Assembly: GCF_012395815.1 (NCBI RefSeq)
Contig: NZ_JAAZQQ010000004.1
Location: 186,001 to 250,000 of the forward strand
Source of the DNA: Roseicyclus persicicus
GTDB lineage: Bacteria; Pseudomonadota; Alphaproteobacteria; Rhodobacterales; Rhodobacteraceae
Direction: 5' to 3'
Length of the DNA stretch: 64,000 nucleotides
Part shown: piece by piece, positions 16,594-27,981 of the stretch
Layout: the number at the start of each line of letters is the position of its first letter
Numbering within the stretch: position 1 is the stretch's first letter
Notes under the pieces: generated by a model
What the model was told of the DNA's origin: nothing
The model's database searches: none
What the model saw: the letters and a program-made list of their open reading frames with translations, nothing else
Made by a program: the position numbers and the translations under genes

Positions 16594-18522
16594 ATGAAAG
16601 ACATCGACACCAGGCAGCTCAGCGCCGACGACTGGGACGAGCTGCATTTCCCCCGCCCCGAGGTACAGGACTTCGACCGCGTGGTCGAGCGCGCCATTTC
16701 GCGCCGCGGCTTCCTCGGCGGCGTTCTGGCCTTCGGCTCGGGCGCCGCGGTGATGGGCACCGGGCTCCTGAAAGGCACCACCGCGATGGCGCAGCCCGCC
16801 TCGCGCTTCCCCTTCACGCCGATCGCGGCGCAGACCGATGGCACCGTCCACGTCCCCGAGGGCTACACCTGGGACGTGCTGGTGCGCTGGGGCGACCCGC
16901 TGTTCTCGGACGCCGAGGGCGCCTTCGACCCGGCCGCCGGCGTGAGCGTCGAGTTCGCCGACCGCGTGTTCGGCGAGAACACCGACGGCATGGAGCTGTT
17001 CAACATTGACGGCCGCGAGATCCTCGTGGTGAACAGCGAATACACCAACAACGAGGTCAACCTGCCCCACGCCGCGGACGGCACCCCCGCCTCGCTGGAC
17101 GACGTGCGCATCCTGCAGCACCTGCAGGGCGTGAGCGTGATGGAGATCGCCGAGGGTGAGGCCGGCTGGGCCGTCGTGGTCGACAGCCCCTACAACCGCC
17201 GCATCCACCACAACACGCCGATGACCTTCGACGGCCCCGCCGCCGGCCACGCGCTGCTGCAGACCGCCGAGGACCCGACGGGCATGGCCTCGCTCGGCAC
17301 CTTCAACAACTGCGGCTCGGGCCGGACGCCCTGGGGCACCTACCTGACCTGCGAGGAGAACTTCAACGGCTACTTCGGCTCGACCGCCGAGCTGCCGTCG
17401 GACCCGGTGGTGGCCGCGGGCTACCAGCGCTACGGCATCAACGCCGACGGCTTCGGCTACAACTACCACAGCTTCGACCCGCGCTTCGACGTGTCGGCGA
17501 ACCCGAACGAGCCGCACCGCGCCGGCTGGATCGTGGAAATCGACCCGGCGAACCCCGACAGCACCCCGGTCAAGCACACCGCGCTCGGCCGCTTCAAGCA
17601 CGAGAACGCCGCCTATGCCATCGCCGCCGACGGCCGCGTGGCGGTCTACATGGGCGACGACGAGCGGGGCGAGTTCATGTACCGCTGGCTCAGCCGTGAC
17701 GTCTACGTCCCCGGCGGGGACACCGCGACGCTCTTGTCCGAGGGCACCCTCTCGGTCGCCGTGTTCGAGGATGACCTGACCGGCCGCTGGGTGCCGCTGA
17801 CGCCGGCCACCACCGGCATGGACGCGGCCAGCATCGCCGTCTTCACCCGCATGGCCGGCAGCCGCGTGGGCGCGACGACGATGGACCGCCCCGAGTGGAT
17901 CGCGGTGCATCCGAACGCCGCCGAGGCCTATTGCTGCCTGACCAACAACGCGCGCCGCGGCGTGCTGACCGATGCCGGCACCGTGCGGACCAACGCGGGC
18001 GGCGACCCGATGGCCCCGAACGGCCCGAACCCGCGCGAGGCCAACAACTTCGGCCAGATCGTGCGCTGGCGCCCGGCGGGCGGCGACCACGCGGCCGACA
18101 GCTTCGCCTGGGACCTCTACGTGATGGCCGGCAACCCGACCGTGGCCGAGGGCCCGATGGCGGGTTCGGCCAACATCAACGCGGGCAACCTGTTCAACTC
18201 GCCCGACGGGATGGTGATCGACAGCACCGGCCTGATCTGGATCCAGACCGACGGCGACGACAGCAACGAGGGCGAGTTCGCCGGCATGGGCAACAACCAG
18301 ATGCTGGCGGGCGACCCGGTCACGGGCCGCATCGAGCGCTTCCTGACCGGCCCGAACGGCTGCGAGGTGACGGGCCTGTGCTGGTCGACCGACCGCCGCA
18401 CCATGTTCGTCGGCATCCAGCACCCCGGCGACAATGGCGGCGACTGGCCGGACCACGGCGGCTCGCTCGCGCGCTCGGCCATCGTGGCGGTGCGCCGCGC
18501 GGATGGCGGGCTGGTCGGCTGA
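16594..18522 (+). CDS. phoX: PhoX-family alkaline phosphatase
   Basis: 642 residues. A periplasmic phosphomonoesterase that releases phosphate from organic esters, with iron and calcium cofactors in characterised members. A twin-arginine signal is seen at residues 36-41 (SRRGFL) followed by a hydrophobic stretch, preceded by the long N-region typical of PhoX. DUF839 domain motifs include EYTNNEVNLPH, GTFNNCGSGRTPWGTYLTCEENFNGY, GRFKHENA and YMGDDERGEF. It is monocistronic, with a Pho-box-like element upstream and a strong terminator downstream. Confidence 0.95.
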   Translation: MKDIDTRQLSADDWDELHFPRPEVQDFDRVVERAISRRGFLGGVLAFGSGAAVMGTGLLKGTTAMAQPASRFPFTPIAAQTDGTVHVPEGYTWDVLVRWGDPLFSDAEGAFDPAAGVSVEFADRVFGENTDGMELFNIDGREILVVNSEYTNNEVNLPHAADGTPASLDDVRILQHLQGVSVMEIAEGEAGWAVVVDSPYNRRIHHNTPMTFDGPAAGHALLQTAEDPTGMASLGTFNNCGSGRTPWGTYLTCEENFNGYFGSTAELPSDPVVAAGYQRYGINADGFGYNYHSFDPRFDVSANPNEPHRAGWIVEIDPANPDSTPVKHTALGRFKHENAAYAIAADGRVAVYMGDDERGEFMYRWLSRDVYVPGGDTATLLSEGTLSVAVFEDDLTGRWVPLTPATTGMDAASIAVFTRMAGSRVGATTMDRPEWIAVHPNAAEAYCCLTNNARRGVLTDAGTVRTNAGGDPMAPNGPNPREANNFGQIVRWRPAGGDHAADSFAWDLYVMAGNPTVAEGPMAGSANINAGNLFNSPDGMVIDSTGLIWIQTDGDDSNEGEFAGMGNNQMLAGDPVTGRIERFLTGPNGCEVTGLCWSTDRRTMFVGIQHPGDNGGDWPDHGGSLARSAIVAVRRADGGLVG

Positions 18523-18551
18523 CGCCCGATCCGTGTCTGTAGGCGGTGCCG

Positions 18552-18580
18552 CGCCCCCGGAGTGATCCGGGGGCGTCTTT
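18552..18580 (+). terminator. rho-independent terminator after phoX
   Basis: Perfect 10-base arms CGCCCCCGGA/TCCGGGGGCG with a GTGA loop, followed by TCTTT, 30 bases after the phoX stop. Confidence 0.88.
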
Positions 18581-18649
18581 CCTGGGCGGTCCACACGGCG
18601 CAGCAGATGGCCGCTTCGAGCCCAAAGCGGGACTTGTGCGCGTTCGGTG

Positions 18650-18940
18650 TCAGGCGCCCTCGGCAAGTGTGAAGGAGCAATCTGCGCTAGAATGGCGGAG
18701 GTGGACGATGGATTGGTATGCGTCCGACCGGAAGGCCGACAGCGCAGCTTCATAGCTTGGGAACTCCACCACGACGTGCCGGTCAAGGGATGCATCGCCT
18801 TCGGCGGTTTCGGCACGTCCTGCATCCACCGTGTATTGTCCACCCAGTCGTTTGACGATTGCGGGTGCCACCTCGGCGTAGCGGCGATAGGTGTCTGGGT
18901 CGGTCACCCTGATATGAACGATCCAATATCCTTTGGCCAT
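18650..18940 (-). CDS. DUF1330 domain-containing protein
   Basis: 96 residues from ATG 18940 (MAKGYWIVHIRVTDPDTYRRYAE), the usual family start, with a GGAGG-like site just upstream. The whole length matches DUF1330, a small dimeric alpha-beta barrel (ferredoxin-like) family of unknown function. Base composition is visibly lower in GC than the neighbours and codon use is looser, as is the following intergenic sequence, suggesting acquisition by transfer. Confidence 0.85.
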   Translation of the reverse strand: MAKGYWIVHIRVTDPDTYRRYAEVAPAIVKRLGGQYTVDAGRAETAEGDASLDRHVVVEFPSYEAALSAFRSDAYQSIVHLRHSSADCSFTLAEGA

Positions 18941-19286
18941 GGCGTCCTCCTGTTGCCGAGCCATGACGCTAAGGTCTCAGAGACCATTGGGCCAGCTTCT
19001 CTTCAGCCCATGGAGATGCAATGCGTCCGTTGTTGACGTGAGTTCCCGGGGTGAACTGCGAAGACCGCTTCGTCCGCACAGGGGCCACCCCGCACGACAG
19101 GCCGGAACCCTTGGCGTAAGGCGAGGAGGTTGACGGTCAACTTTCAGGCCAACGACTTGCCCCCCCACCCGCATTCGAAGCGAGGGCGGGGACCCGCAAC
19201 CGGCGCGCAGCCCCCCGAAAAGACCACGGGCGCGTCCGTTTCCGAACGCGCCCGCTGTTTTGTCGTGACAGGTCAGACGGCGGCGA
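18941..19286. other. intergenic gap between DUF1330 gene and pnp
   Basis: About 345 bases without a gene. The left two thirds are lower in GC than the surroundings and hold no recognisable RNA or remnant. The right end holds the pnp terminator (19227-19254). Confidence 0.5.
19227..19254 (-). terminator. rho-independent terminator after pnp
   Basis: Perfect 9-base arms CGGGCGCGT/ACGCGCCCG with a 10-base loop, followed in the minus-strand transcript by a GGUCUUUU tail, 32 bases past the pnp stop. Confidence 0.8.
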
Positions 19287-21425
<2,139 letters not shown>

Positions 21426-21441
21426 CTATCGTTTCCTATCG

Positions 21442-21470
21442 GGGAGCACTCCCGGCCCCTGCCGGGTCTC
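21442..21470 (-). promoter_or_regulatory. leader hairpin upstream of pnp
   Basis: The sequence CCCGGC-CCCT-GCCGGG (21451-21466) flanked by GGAG/CTCC forms a hairpin 26 to 40 bases before the pnp start on the minus strand. In enterobacteria the pnp leader is a cleavage and autoregulation target; whether this hairpin plays that role is inference. Confidence 0.35.
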
Positions 21471-21622
21471 CCATCATCTGGCGGCCCCATTGCCGCCGAC
21501 CCCTTCATCATCCCATGCGCCAGGGCCAGAGCGTCACGTCTCAGATGCCGGCCGTCTACCGTGTTTTGGCCCGATTGGAAAGCGCTTTGAGGATCGGCGC
21601 CGCGCCGGGGCGCCATGGAAAA

Positions 21623-21650
21623 GGCCCGCGCAGCGGGTGCTGCGCGGGCC
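21623..21650 (-). terminator. rho-independent terminator between rpsO and pnp
   Basis: Perfect 12-base arms GGCCCGCGCAGC/GCTGCGCGGGCC with a 4-base loop and a UUUU tail in the minus-strand transcript, 33 bases past the rpsO stop. It would uncouple most rpsO transcription from pnp, which then needs its own promoter or read-through. Confidence 0.88.
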
Positions 21651-21682
21651 CTGTCCGTGCGGCCGCGGGGGCCTTGGTCGGC

Positions 21683-21952
21683 TCAGCGGCGGATGCCGAG
21701 GCGGCCGATGAGGTCGGTGTACCGGCCCTCGTCCTTGGCCTTGAGGTAGTCGAGGAGCTTCCGGCGCTGCGCGACGAGCTTCAGCAGGCCGCGGCGCGAG
21801 TGGTTGTCCTTCTTGTGCGTCTTGAAGTGCTCGGTGAGCGTGGAAATGCGGCTCGTCAGGATCGCGACCTGCACTTCCGGCGAACCGGTGTCGCCGTCCT
21901 TGGTCGCGTAGTCCTTCATCAGGCGCTGCTTTTCTTCGACCGTGATCGACAT
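21683..21952 (-). CDS. rpsO: 30S ribosomal protein S15 (uS15)
   Basis: 89 residues, standard uS15, a primary 16S rRNA-binding protein. The block [38 protein letters not shown] is the family signature. An AAGGAGA site precedes the ATG. Upstream of pnp as in most bacteria. Confidence 0.98.
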   Translation of the reverse strand: MSITVEEKQRLMKDYATKDGDTGSPEVQVAILTSRISTLTEHFKTHKKDNHSRRGLLKLVAQRRKLLDYLKAKDEGRYTDLIGRLGIRR

Positions 21953-22363
21953 CGGGGTCTCCTTTCAGGGTGATGGCACAAGCCGGGATGTCGTCCAGCA
22001 AGGCCCGTGGAGGGGTCGCGCGCCGTCGTGGCGCGGATGGGGGCGTATAGGCCGGTCGGGCGGGCTTGGGAAGGGGGCGCCGCGGGCGCGGGGGCGGATT
22101 CCCGCGGGGTTCGGCCCCCTGCGGCCCGGAACTGCCCCGGATTCGAGGGAAATTCGTGACGTCTTGGCGGGATTCCCGGCCGCGCCCTTCAGGTTTCCGC
22201 AAGGCCGGTGCATAATCGTGGAACAGCAGGGGGTGCCGAATCGGCGTCCCCGTGCGCACCATGTTCCCGGGAATGCCCGCGGCCGGTGCCGTCGTCAGAA
22301 GACGATCTGCGGCGCAGAACGCGCAGACGTGACGTGACGGTTCAGCACGATCGGGGACTTGCG
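21953..22363. other. divergent intergenic region rpsO / RTX gene
   Basis: About 410 bases with no gene supported. It must hold the rpsO promoter on the minus strand and the RTX gene promoter on the plus strand. The left part is a very GC-rich run (about 22000-22130). I see no operator palindrome or riboswitch-like pattern. Confidence 0.5.
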
Positions 22364-23917
22364 ATGCTTGCGGCTGGTGGCCTCCTGATACTCCTGGCGA
22401 TGGGCTTCGCGGTCAGCGGGCTGATGTCGGACGGCGACGACGACGCCACGGGCGCGGACACGCCGCCCGAGGACCTGTCCGATGACCAGCCCGAGGACCC
22501 GGACGGCGAGGCGGGCGACCTCGCCGACCTCCTGTTCGGCACCGACGAGGACGACGCCATCGCGGCCGGCGACGGCGACGACACTGTGTCGGGCGGCGGC
22601 GGCGACGACTGGCTGGGCGGCGGGGCGGGCGACGACCGGCTCGACGGCGAGGACGGCGCCGACACGCTGGACGGCGGCGACGGCGACGACCTGCTGCAGC
22701 TGGGCGCGGGCGACCACGGCACCGGCGGCGCGGGCGCGGACGAGTTCGGCATCGACCTCGGCTCGGACGGCGACGGGCCGGCCACGATCACCGATTTCCA
22801 GCAGGGCGTGGACAGGCTGGTGCTCGAATTCGACGGGGCCGAGGCGGACGCGCCCGAGATCGGTGTCGATGCCGACAGCGTGCCGGGGTCGGTGGTGGTG
22901 CTGGCGGGCGGGGTCGCGGTGGCGGTGCTCGAGGGCGTCGGCGAACTCGACCCGGGCGATGTCGAGGTGCGGATGAGCGGCGAGGCGCCCGGCGACGAGG
23001 ATGAGGACGACGGCGCGCTGATCGAGGGCACCGACGGCGACGACACGCTCACCGGCGGCGACGGCGACGACACGCTCGACGGCTATGCCGGCGACGACCT
23101 GCTGGACGGCGGCACCGGCGACGACCTGCTGCGCGGCCGCGCGGGCATGGACAGCCTGTTCGGCTCGGGCGGCAACGACGCGATCACGGGCGGCATCGGC
23201 GGCGACCTTCTGGACGGCGGCGCGGACAACGACGCGCTCTTCGGCAACGAGGGCGACGACCTGATCCGCGGCGGCGCCGGCAACGACGAGGCCTATGGCG
23301 ACGAGGGCGACGACACGCTCGAAGGCGGCGCCGGCGCCGATTTCCTGGCCGGCGGCGCGGGCGACGACGTGCTGTCGGGCGGGGCGCAGGGCGACCTCCT
23401 GTTCGGCGGCGACGGCGACGACAGCCTGTCGGGCGATGCCGGCGACGATTTCCTGCAGGGCGGCTTCGGGGCCGACACGCTGTCGGGCGGCGACGGCGAC
23501 GACCGGCTCGACGGCACCTTCTCGCACGGCACCGGCCTGTTCGGGCCGCAGGACGAGGACGCGGGCGACGTGCTCGACGGCGGGGACGGCGACGACACCA
23601 TCGTGATCGGCGCGGAGGACGTGGCGACCGGGGGCGCGGGCGCCGACACCTTCGTCACCGGCAGCTACATCGAGACCGCCGAGGTGGCGGGCCACGTCAC
23701 CGATTTCGACCCCGGGCAGGACGTGATCGAGGTGATCTACGACCCCGGCCTGACGCCCGACCCGGTGATCACGGTGGAGGATTTCGCAGACGGCACCGGC
23801 GCCAACATCCTGTTCGACGGCCAGCTGATCCTCAGCGTCGAGGGGGCGCAGGGGCTCGACCCGTCGCTGATCGAGCTGCGCGAGGTGGAGCTTGACGGGG
23901 TGCCCGCGACGGCCTGA
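22364..23917 (+). CDS. RTX-repeat calcium-binding protein with N-terminal membrane segment
   Basis: 517 residues from ATG 22364, chosen because GGGGA lies six bases upstream; the open frame extends further upstream without a better site. It begins with a single hydrophobic helix ([21 protein letters not shown]), then an acidic linker, then two blocks of RTX nonapeptides (GGxGxDxLx) at about residues 55-125 and 220-400, each followed by a beta-roll-capping segment ([32 protein letters not shown]). The repeats bind calcium in the family. An N-terminal anchor rather than a plain type I secreted form is unusual; no type I secretion genes are nearby. Function unknown. Confidence 0.82.
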   Translation: MLAAGGLLILLAMGFAVSGLMSDGDDDATGADTPPEDLSDDQPEDPDGEAGDLADLLFGTDEDDAIAAGDGDDTVSGGGGDDWLGGGAGDDRLDGEDGADTLDGGDGDDLLQLGAGDHGTGGAGADEFGIDLGSDGDGPATITDFQQGVDRLVLEFDGAEADAPEIGVDADSVPGSVVVLAGGVAVAVLEGVGELDPGDVEVRMSGEAPGDEDEDDGALIEGTDGDDTLTGGDGDDTLDGYAGDDLLDGGTGDDLLRGRAGMDSLFGSGGNDAITGGIGGDLLDGGADNDALFGNEGDDLIRGGAGNDEAYGDEGDDTLEGGAGADFLAGGAGDDVLSGGAQGDLLFGGDGDDSLSGDAGDDFLQGGFGADTLSGGDGDDRLDGTFSHGTGLFGPQDEDAGDVLDGGDGDDTIVIGAEDVATGGAGADTFVTGSYIETAEVAGHVTDFDPGQDVIEVIYDPGLTPDPVITVEDFADGTGANILFDGQLILSVEGAQGLDPSLIELREVELDGVPATA

Positions 23918-23923
23918 CCGGGA

Positions 23924-24817
23924 TCAGCCCAGGAAATGCGGCAGCATGGCGTCGAGCACCGCGTCCGGCGCCTCCTCCATCGCGAAATGGCCGCAGCCGG
24001 GGATCGGGTGGCCGCTGACCTCGGCGGCCCAGCCCAGCCACAGGCCCAGCGGGTCGCCGGTGCGCGCCGGAAAGCCGGCCTCGGCCCAGACGAAGCGCAG
24101 GGGCGCCGCGATGCGCCGGCTGGCGGCGCGGTCGGCGATGTCGAGGCGGCGGTCGACGGTGGCGCCGGCGCGGTAGTCGGCGCACATCGCGGCGATGCGG
24201 GTCGGGTCGCCGGCCTGCCGCAGATAGCTGTCCAGCGCGGCAGGGGCGAAGGGCGACAGGTCGCCACTGCGGGTCCAGCTGGCCAGCGTGCGGGCGATGT
24301 AGCCGGGGCCGTCGGCGGCAATCAGGCTCTCGGGCAACGGCGCTGGCTGGGCGAGGAAGGTCCAGTGGTACGCCTTGAGCGCCAGTTCCGCGTTCCACGC
24401 GTCCCAGAAGGCGGCGGTCGGCACGATCTCGACGAGGCCGAGGCGCAGGATGCGATCGGGGTGATCGAAGGCAAAGCGGTAGGCCACCCGCGCCCCCCGG
24501 TCATGGCCGAGGAGATGGGCGCGCGCGATCCCCAGCGCGTCCATCAGCCCGACGATGTCGCGCGCCATCTCGCGCTTGGAATAGGTCCGGTGGTCGGGGT
24601 CGTCGGGCGGCGCGTCGCTGTCGCCGTAGCCGCGCAGGTCGGGCACGATCACGTCGAAATGCCGCGCCAGCGCCGGCGCGACCCGGTGCCAGGTCATGTG
24701 CGTCTGCGGGTAGCCGTGCAGCAGGATCAGCGCCGGCCCCGCCCCGCCCCGGTGCACCGACAGGGTGATCCCGTTCGCGGCGACGCGATGGCTGGTGAAC
24801 CCCTCGATTCCCGACAT
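23924..24817 (-). CDS. alpha/beta hydrolase, haloacetate dehalogenase-like
   Basis: 297 residues. An epoxide-hydrolase-like alpha/beta fold: oxyanion motif HGYPQTHMTW and nucleophile elbow GHDRGARVAYR with D106 followed by R107 and R110. H151-W152 (AYHWTFLAQPAPLPE), Y215 (CADYRAGA) and H277 (GCGHFAMEE) line up with the fluoride-binding and catalytic residues of fluoroacetate dehalogenases; the acid at position 130 is Glu where characterised enzymes have Asp. Dehalogenation of haloacetates is the likely activity but epoxide or ester hydrolysis is possible. It follows the DUF1643 gene with a one-base gap (TGAGATG). Confidence 0.82.
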   Translation of the reverse strand: MSGIEGFTSHRVAANGITLSVHRGGAGPALILLHGYPQTHMTWHRVAPALARHFDVIVPDLRGYGDSDAPPDDPDHRTYSKREMARDIVGLMDALGIARAHLLGHDRGARVAYRFAFDHPDRILRLGLVEIVPTAAFWDAWNAELALKAYHWTFLAQPAPLPESLIAADGPGYIARTLASWTRSGDLSPFAPAALDSYLRQAGDPTRIAAMCADYRAGATVDRRLDIADRAASRRIAAPLRFVWAEAGFPARTGDPLGLWLGWAAEVSGHPIPGCGHFAMEEAPDAVLDAMLPHFLG

Positions 24818-24818
24818 C

Positions 24819-25328
24819 TCACCCCTCCCAGGGCTGCGGCTGGACATGGTAGCCGATGTAGAGCGGGTGCTTGGGGTGCCCGTCCTTGCTGAGCCCCAGG
24901 TGATGCAGCGGCACGCCCGCCCCCCGCAGCATCGCCTCGACCGCGGGGCCCCGGCCCAGGTGCGCGCCATGGGTGCCCCAGGCGCAGATCACCCGGTCGG
25001 CCCAGGGCAGCGCGCGCAGGATGGCGGCGTCGTTGGCCGGGCCGACGGGGTCGGCGGCGGCCCGCATCTCACGCGGGTCGGTGGCGCGGAAGGCGAAGAT
25101 GTTGAGCACCCGGAACGCGCCGAAGCCCAGCGCCCGCGCCCGCCGCTCGCAGCGTTCGACCGTGGGGTCGTTCTGCACCTCGGTCGCGGTCGACGGGTTC
25201 AGCATGACGAACACCGCACGCCGCCCCGCGTCGTTCCAGACGCGGGTCAGCGTGTAGCGATAGGCCTCGCAATCGGAATATTCGGCGACCGAGGCGGCGT
25301 CGCCCTTCTGGTGGGTCCGGGTGATCAT
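24819..25328 (-). CDS. DUF1643 domain-containing protein
   Basis: 169 residues. Matches DUF1643 along its length: YRYTLTRVW, VFVMLNPSTATEVQNDPTVERCERRA, LNIFAFRATDP, WADRVICAWGTHG and the C-terminal GLSKDGHPKHPLYI. The family is found in phages and bacteria and its role is not established. Translationally close to the dehalogenase-like gene downstream, so probably in one mRNA. Confidence 0.88.
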   Translation of the reverse strand: MITRTHQKGDAASVAEYSDCEAYRYTLTRVWNDAGRRAVFVMLNPSTATEVQNDPTVERCERRARALGFGAFRVLNIFAFRATDPREMRAAADPVGPANDAAILRALPWADRVICAWGTHGAHLGRGPAVEAMLRGAGVPLHHLGLSKDGHPKHPLYIGYHVQPQPWEG

Positions 25329-25374
25329 CCCCGCCTTATGCCGCGGGACCGCGGCGCGGGGAACCCGCCGTGGT

Positions 25375-25656
25375 TCAGGCGTCGCCGTCCTGGTCGGTGT
25401 CGGGCTCGACGAAGATGATCAGGCCCGTTTCCGGGTCGACCGACACGTCGTAGACGATGCCGCCATCGACGATCTCGGCCTCGAAGCCCGATTCGTCCTG
25501 CCCGATCTCGCGGACGCGGTAGCCCATCGACTCGAGGGTCTTGCGGACGGTGGTCAGGTCGGTGCCGAGGAAAAGCGACTCGGGCGGGGGGGCGGCCATC
25601 GCGGCGCCCGACAGGATCGGCAGGGCGAGAAGGCCGGCGGTGAGGGTGCGAATCAT
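25375..25656 (-). CDS. PepSY domain-containing secreted protein
   Basis: 93 residues from ATG 25656, which follows an AAGGAG site. A signal peptide (MIRTLTAGLLALPILSGAAMA) precedes a small PepSY-like domain: VRKTLESMGYRVREIGQDESGFEAEIVDGGIVYDVSVDPETG in outline. PepSY domains are thought to inhibit peptidases or sense in the periplasm. The C-terminus is acidic (EPDTDQDGDA). Confidence 0.8.
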   Translation of the reverse strand: MIRTLTAGLLALPILSGAAMAAPPPESLFLGTDLTTVRKTLESMGYRVREIGQDESGFEAEIVDGGIVYDVSVDPETGLIIFVEPDTDQDGDA

Positions 25657-25761
25657 CTGGTGCTCCTTTCCGTCCCGCCGGGGCGGCGGGCGGTCCGTTT
25701 CAGGGGGACTGCCGGACTGCATACCCCCAGATCTTGGCACCATTGTGGCCGCAACGACCGG

Positions 25762-26667
25762 TCAGAGGTGGAACACCCGCTCGGGGTGCAGCTCGCCCGC
25801 GCGGAACCGGCCGACCGCCACCGGCACGCCGCCCAGCGACGCCCAGGCGAGGTCGCCGTACTCCACCGGCCCCGGCAGCACCTGCCCCGGGTTGCCGTTC
25901 CGCAGCCGCACCGCGCCCGCCTCGGTCGCGGTCAGCTCGGGCAGGTCGGACAGCCCGAGGCTGACGGGGTGCAGCAGGGCGTCGATCTCGGGGGTGCGGG
26001 CCAGCGCCTCGATCCGGTCCATCGTCACCGCCGCCTCGATGTCGAAGGGCCCGACCCAGGTCCGCCTGAGCGACACCACGTGGCCGAGGCAGCCCAGCGC
26101 CTGCCCGAGGTCGCGCGCGATGGAGCGGACGTAGCCGCCCGACCCGCAGGTGAAATGCAGCGTGGCGTGGTCGGCATCGGGCCGCCCGGTCAGCTCCAGC
26201 GCGTCGACGTAGAGGTCGCGGGCCTGCAACTCCAGCCGCTCGCCCTCGCGCGCGAGGTCGTAGGCGCGTTCGCCGTCGACCTTCACCGCCGAGAACTGCG
26301 GCGGCACCTGCCGGATGTCGCCGAGGAAGGCCGGCAGCGCGGCGCGGATCTGGTCATCGGTCGGGCGCAGGTCCGAGGTGGCGATCACCTCGCCCGCGGC
26401 GTCGTCGGTGGTCGTGGCCGCGCCCCAGCGCACGGTGAAGTCGTAGCCCTTCAGCGCGTCGCCCAGGTAGGCGATGGTCTTGGTCGCCTCGCCCAGCGCC
26501 ACCGGCAGCATCCCCGTCGCGTCCGGGTCGAGCGTGCCGGCATGGCCGGCCTTCTGCGCCTCGAAGGCCCAGCGGAGCTTGTTCACCACGGCGGTGGAGG
26601 TCAGGCCGGCGGGCTTGTCCACCAGCACCCAGCCCGAGATGTCGCGGCCCTTGCGCTTGCGCCCCAT
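25762..26667 (-). CDS. truB: tRNA pseudouridine(55) synthase
   Basis: 301 residues. Makes pseudouridine 55 in the T-loop of most tRNAs. The start [19 protein letters not shown], the catalytic motif [14 protein letters not shown] with the nucleophile D47, [10 protein letters not shown] and the TruB-specific insertion [19 protein letters not shown]-like block are present. It shares the strand with rbfA and the glycosidase gene upstream, consistent with the translation/ribosome gene cluster common in bacteria (rbfA-truB-rpsO). Confidence 0.97.
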   Translation of the reverse strand: MGRKRKGRDISGWVLVDKPAGLTSTAVVNKLRWAFEAQKAGHAGTLDPDATGMLPVALGEATKTIAYLGDALKGYDFTVRWGAATTTDDAAGEVIATSDLRPTDDQIRAALPAFLGDIRQVPPQFSAVKVDGERAYDLAREGERLELQARDLYVDALELTGRPDADHATLHFTCGSGGYVRSIARDLGQALGCLGHVVSLRRTWVGPFDIEAAVTMDRIEALARTPEIDALLHPVSLGLSDLPELTATEAGAVRLRNGNPGQVLPGPVEYGDLAWASLGGVPVAVGRFRAGELHPERVFHL

Positions 26668-26700
26668 GGTTTCCTCCTCGGACGGCGAGAGGTGCGCGGG

Positions 26701-27447
26701 CTATCCGCCCGAGGGCGCGGCGTCAACCACCGTGCCGATGATCGGCCCGACCGGCAGGCCGATGTCGGCCCGGCCGATCTCCGGCGCCCAGAGCCGCGAC
26801 ACCCGCCCGTCGAGGTAGAGCGCGTTCGGCACCTGCAGGTGGTCGCGGAAGAAGCGCGCGAAATGGTGGAAGTTCACCGGCACGTCCGAGATCACCAGAT
26901 GCAGGACGCGCCCGCTCGCGTCCACGCCGGCGCCGTTGCGGATATTGCGGCTGGCGCTGGTGGCGATGAAGCGCGGGTGCAGCGCGCCGTCGATCACCAG
27001 CATCGGCCCCGACTGGGTGGCATGGCGACAGGGCGGCGGCGCCTCGGCGTAGGCGCGGCTCTCGACGACGGCGGCGCGGTCGCCGTTCAGGCACAGCACG
27101 CCGTTGGGCAGCAGGCCGAAATTGCCGGGCCCGGCCGAGGTGACGACCCGCATCTCCTGCGTCCCGTCCTCGATGTAGAGCCCGACCGGGCGCCGGTCCT
27201 CGTGGAACATGCCCGCGTTCATCGCCACCCCGAGGCGGCGGCCGGGCGCCAGCGCCTCGTCGATCCGGCCGAAGCTGCCGTAGATCGCGCCGTCGCCGTC
27301 GCGCAGGAACAGGCGCACCTCCTCCTCGGCCAGGTCGATGCGGCAGCTGGTGAAGGCGGCGCCCTCGAAATCCACCTGCGCGCAGGTCGCCGCCGCGGCG
27401 GGCGCGGCGCAGCAAAGCGCCAGAAGGAGCGCGAGGGCGCGCCTCAC
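26701..27447 (-). CDS. phosphodiester glycosidase family protein (DUF2233)
   Basis: 248 residues, starting with GTG 27447 that overlaps the rbfA stop (GTGA), then a signal peptide ([20 protein letters not shown]). The mature domain shows the NAGPA/phosphodiester glycosidase pattern: [61 protein letters not shown] and ALYLDG. Eukaryotic relatives uncover mannose 6-phosphate tags; bacterial substrates are probably cell envelope or extracellular sugar phosphodiesters. It sits between rbfA and truB, a position conserved in Rhodobacterales as I recall. Confidence 0.85.
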   Translation of the reverse strand: MRRALALLLALCCAAPAAAATCAQVDFEGAAFTSCRIDLAEEEVRLFLRDGDGAIYGSFGRIDEALAPGRRLGVAMNAGMFHEDRRPVGLYIEDGTQEMRVVTSAGPGNFGLLPNGVLCLNGDRAAVVESRAYAEAPPPCRHATQSGPMLVIDGALHPRFIATSASRNIRNGAGVDASGRVLHLVISDVPVNFHHFARFFRDHLQVPNALYLDGRVSRLWAPEIGRADIGLPVGPIIGTVVDAAPSGG

Positions 27448-27860
27448 GCCTCGGTCTCCGGGTCGCCCCCCTCGATGTCGCGCCGCACCTCGGCGCGGTC
27501 GAACAGCGCGCGGGTCTCGTCCATCCGGTCGAAGGTCTCGTCGATGACAAACCGCAGGTCGGGCGCGTATTTCAGCGTCATGTCGCGCATCAGCGCCCGG
27601 CGCAGCTCGCCCCGGTTGCGCTTGAGCGCCTGGATCGCCTCGTCGCGCCCGGCGCCGCCCAGCGGCATCACGTAGACCGTGGCGATCTTGAGGTCGGGCG
27701 AGGTGCGCACCTCGCCCACGGTGATCGACATGGCGTTCAACTCGGGGTCGTGCACCTCGCCCTTGGCCAGCACCGACGACAGGGTGCGCCGGATCAGCTC
27801 GCCCACGCGAAGCTGCCGCTGCGACGGGCCGGAGCCCTCGGATTGCCGGTGTCGTGCCAT
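27444..27860 (-). CDS. rbfA: 30S ribosome-binding factor A
   Basis: 138 residues. A KH-like small protein required for late 30S maturation and 16S rRNA 5' processing. Family blocks are [39 protein letters not shown] and [20 protein letters not shown]. Divergent from dapB, with 121 bases between the two starts. Confidence 0.95.
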   Translation of the reverse strand: MARHRQSEGSGPSQRQLRVGELIRRTLSSVLAKGEVHDPELNAMSITVGEVRTSPDLKIATVYVMPLGGAGRDEAIQALKRNRGELRRALMRDMTLKYAPDLRFVIDETFDRMDETRALFDRAEVRRDIEGGDPETEA

Positions 27861-27981
27861 GGCGGTGCCTGTCTATCCCTGACCCGCACGTATGGGATGC
27901 GCGGCCCCCTTGCAAGCGACGGCTTTCCGCATGGGCCGGCATCCGCTATCAGGGCGGGCGCAAGACGGAGGGTTCAGGGAC

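Noticed and set aside
18965-19226. Possible tRNA or remnant gene in the low-GC gap
   Set aside because: No cloverleaf, T-loop motif or coding pattern found in either strand.
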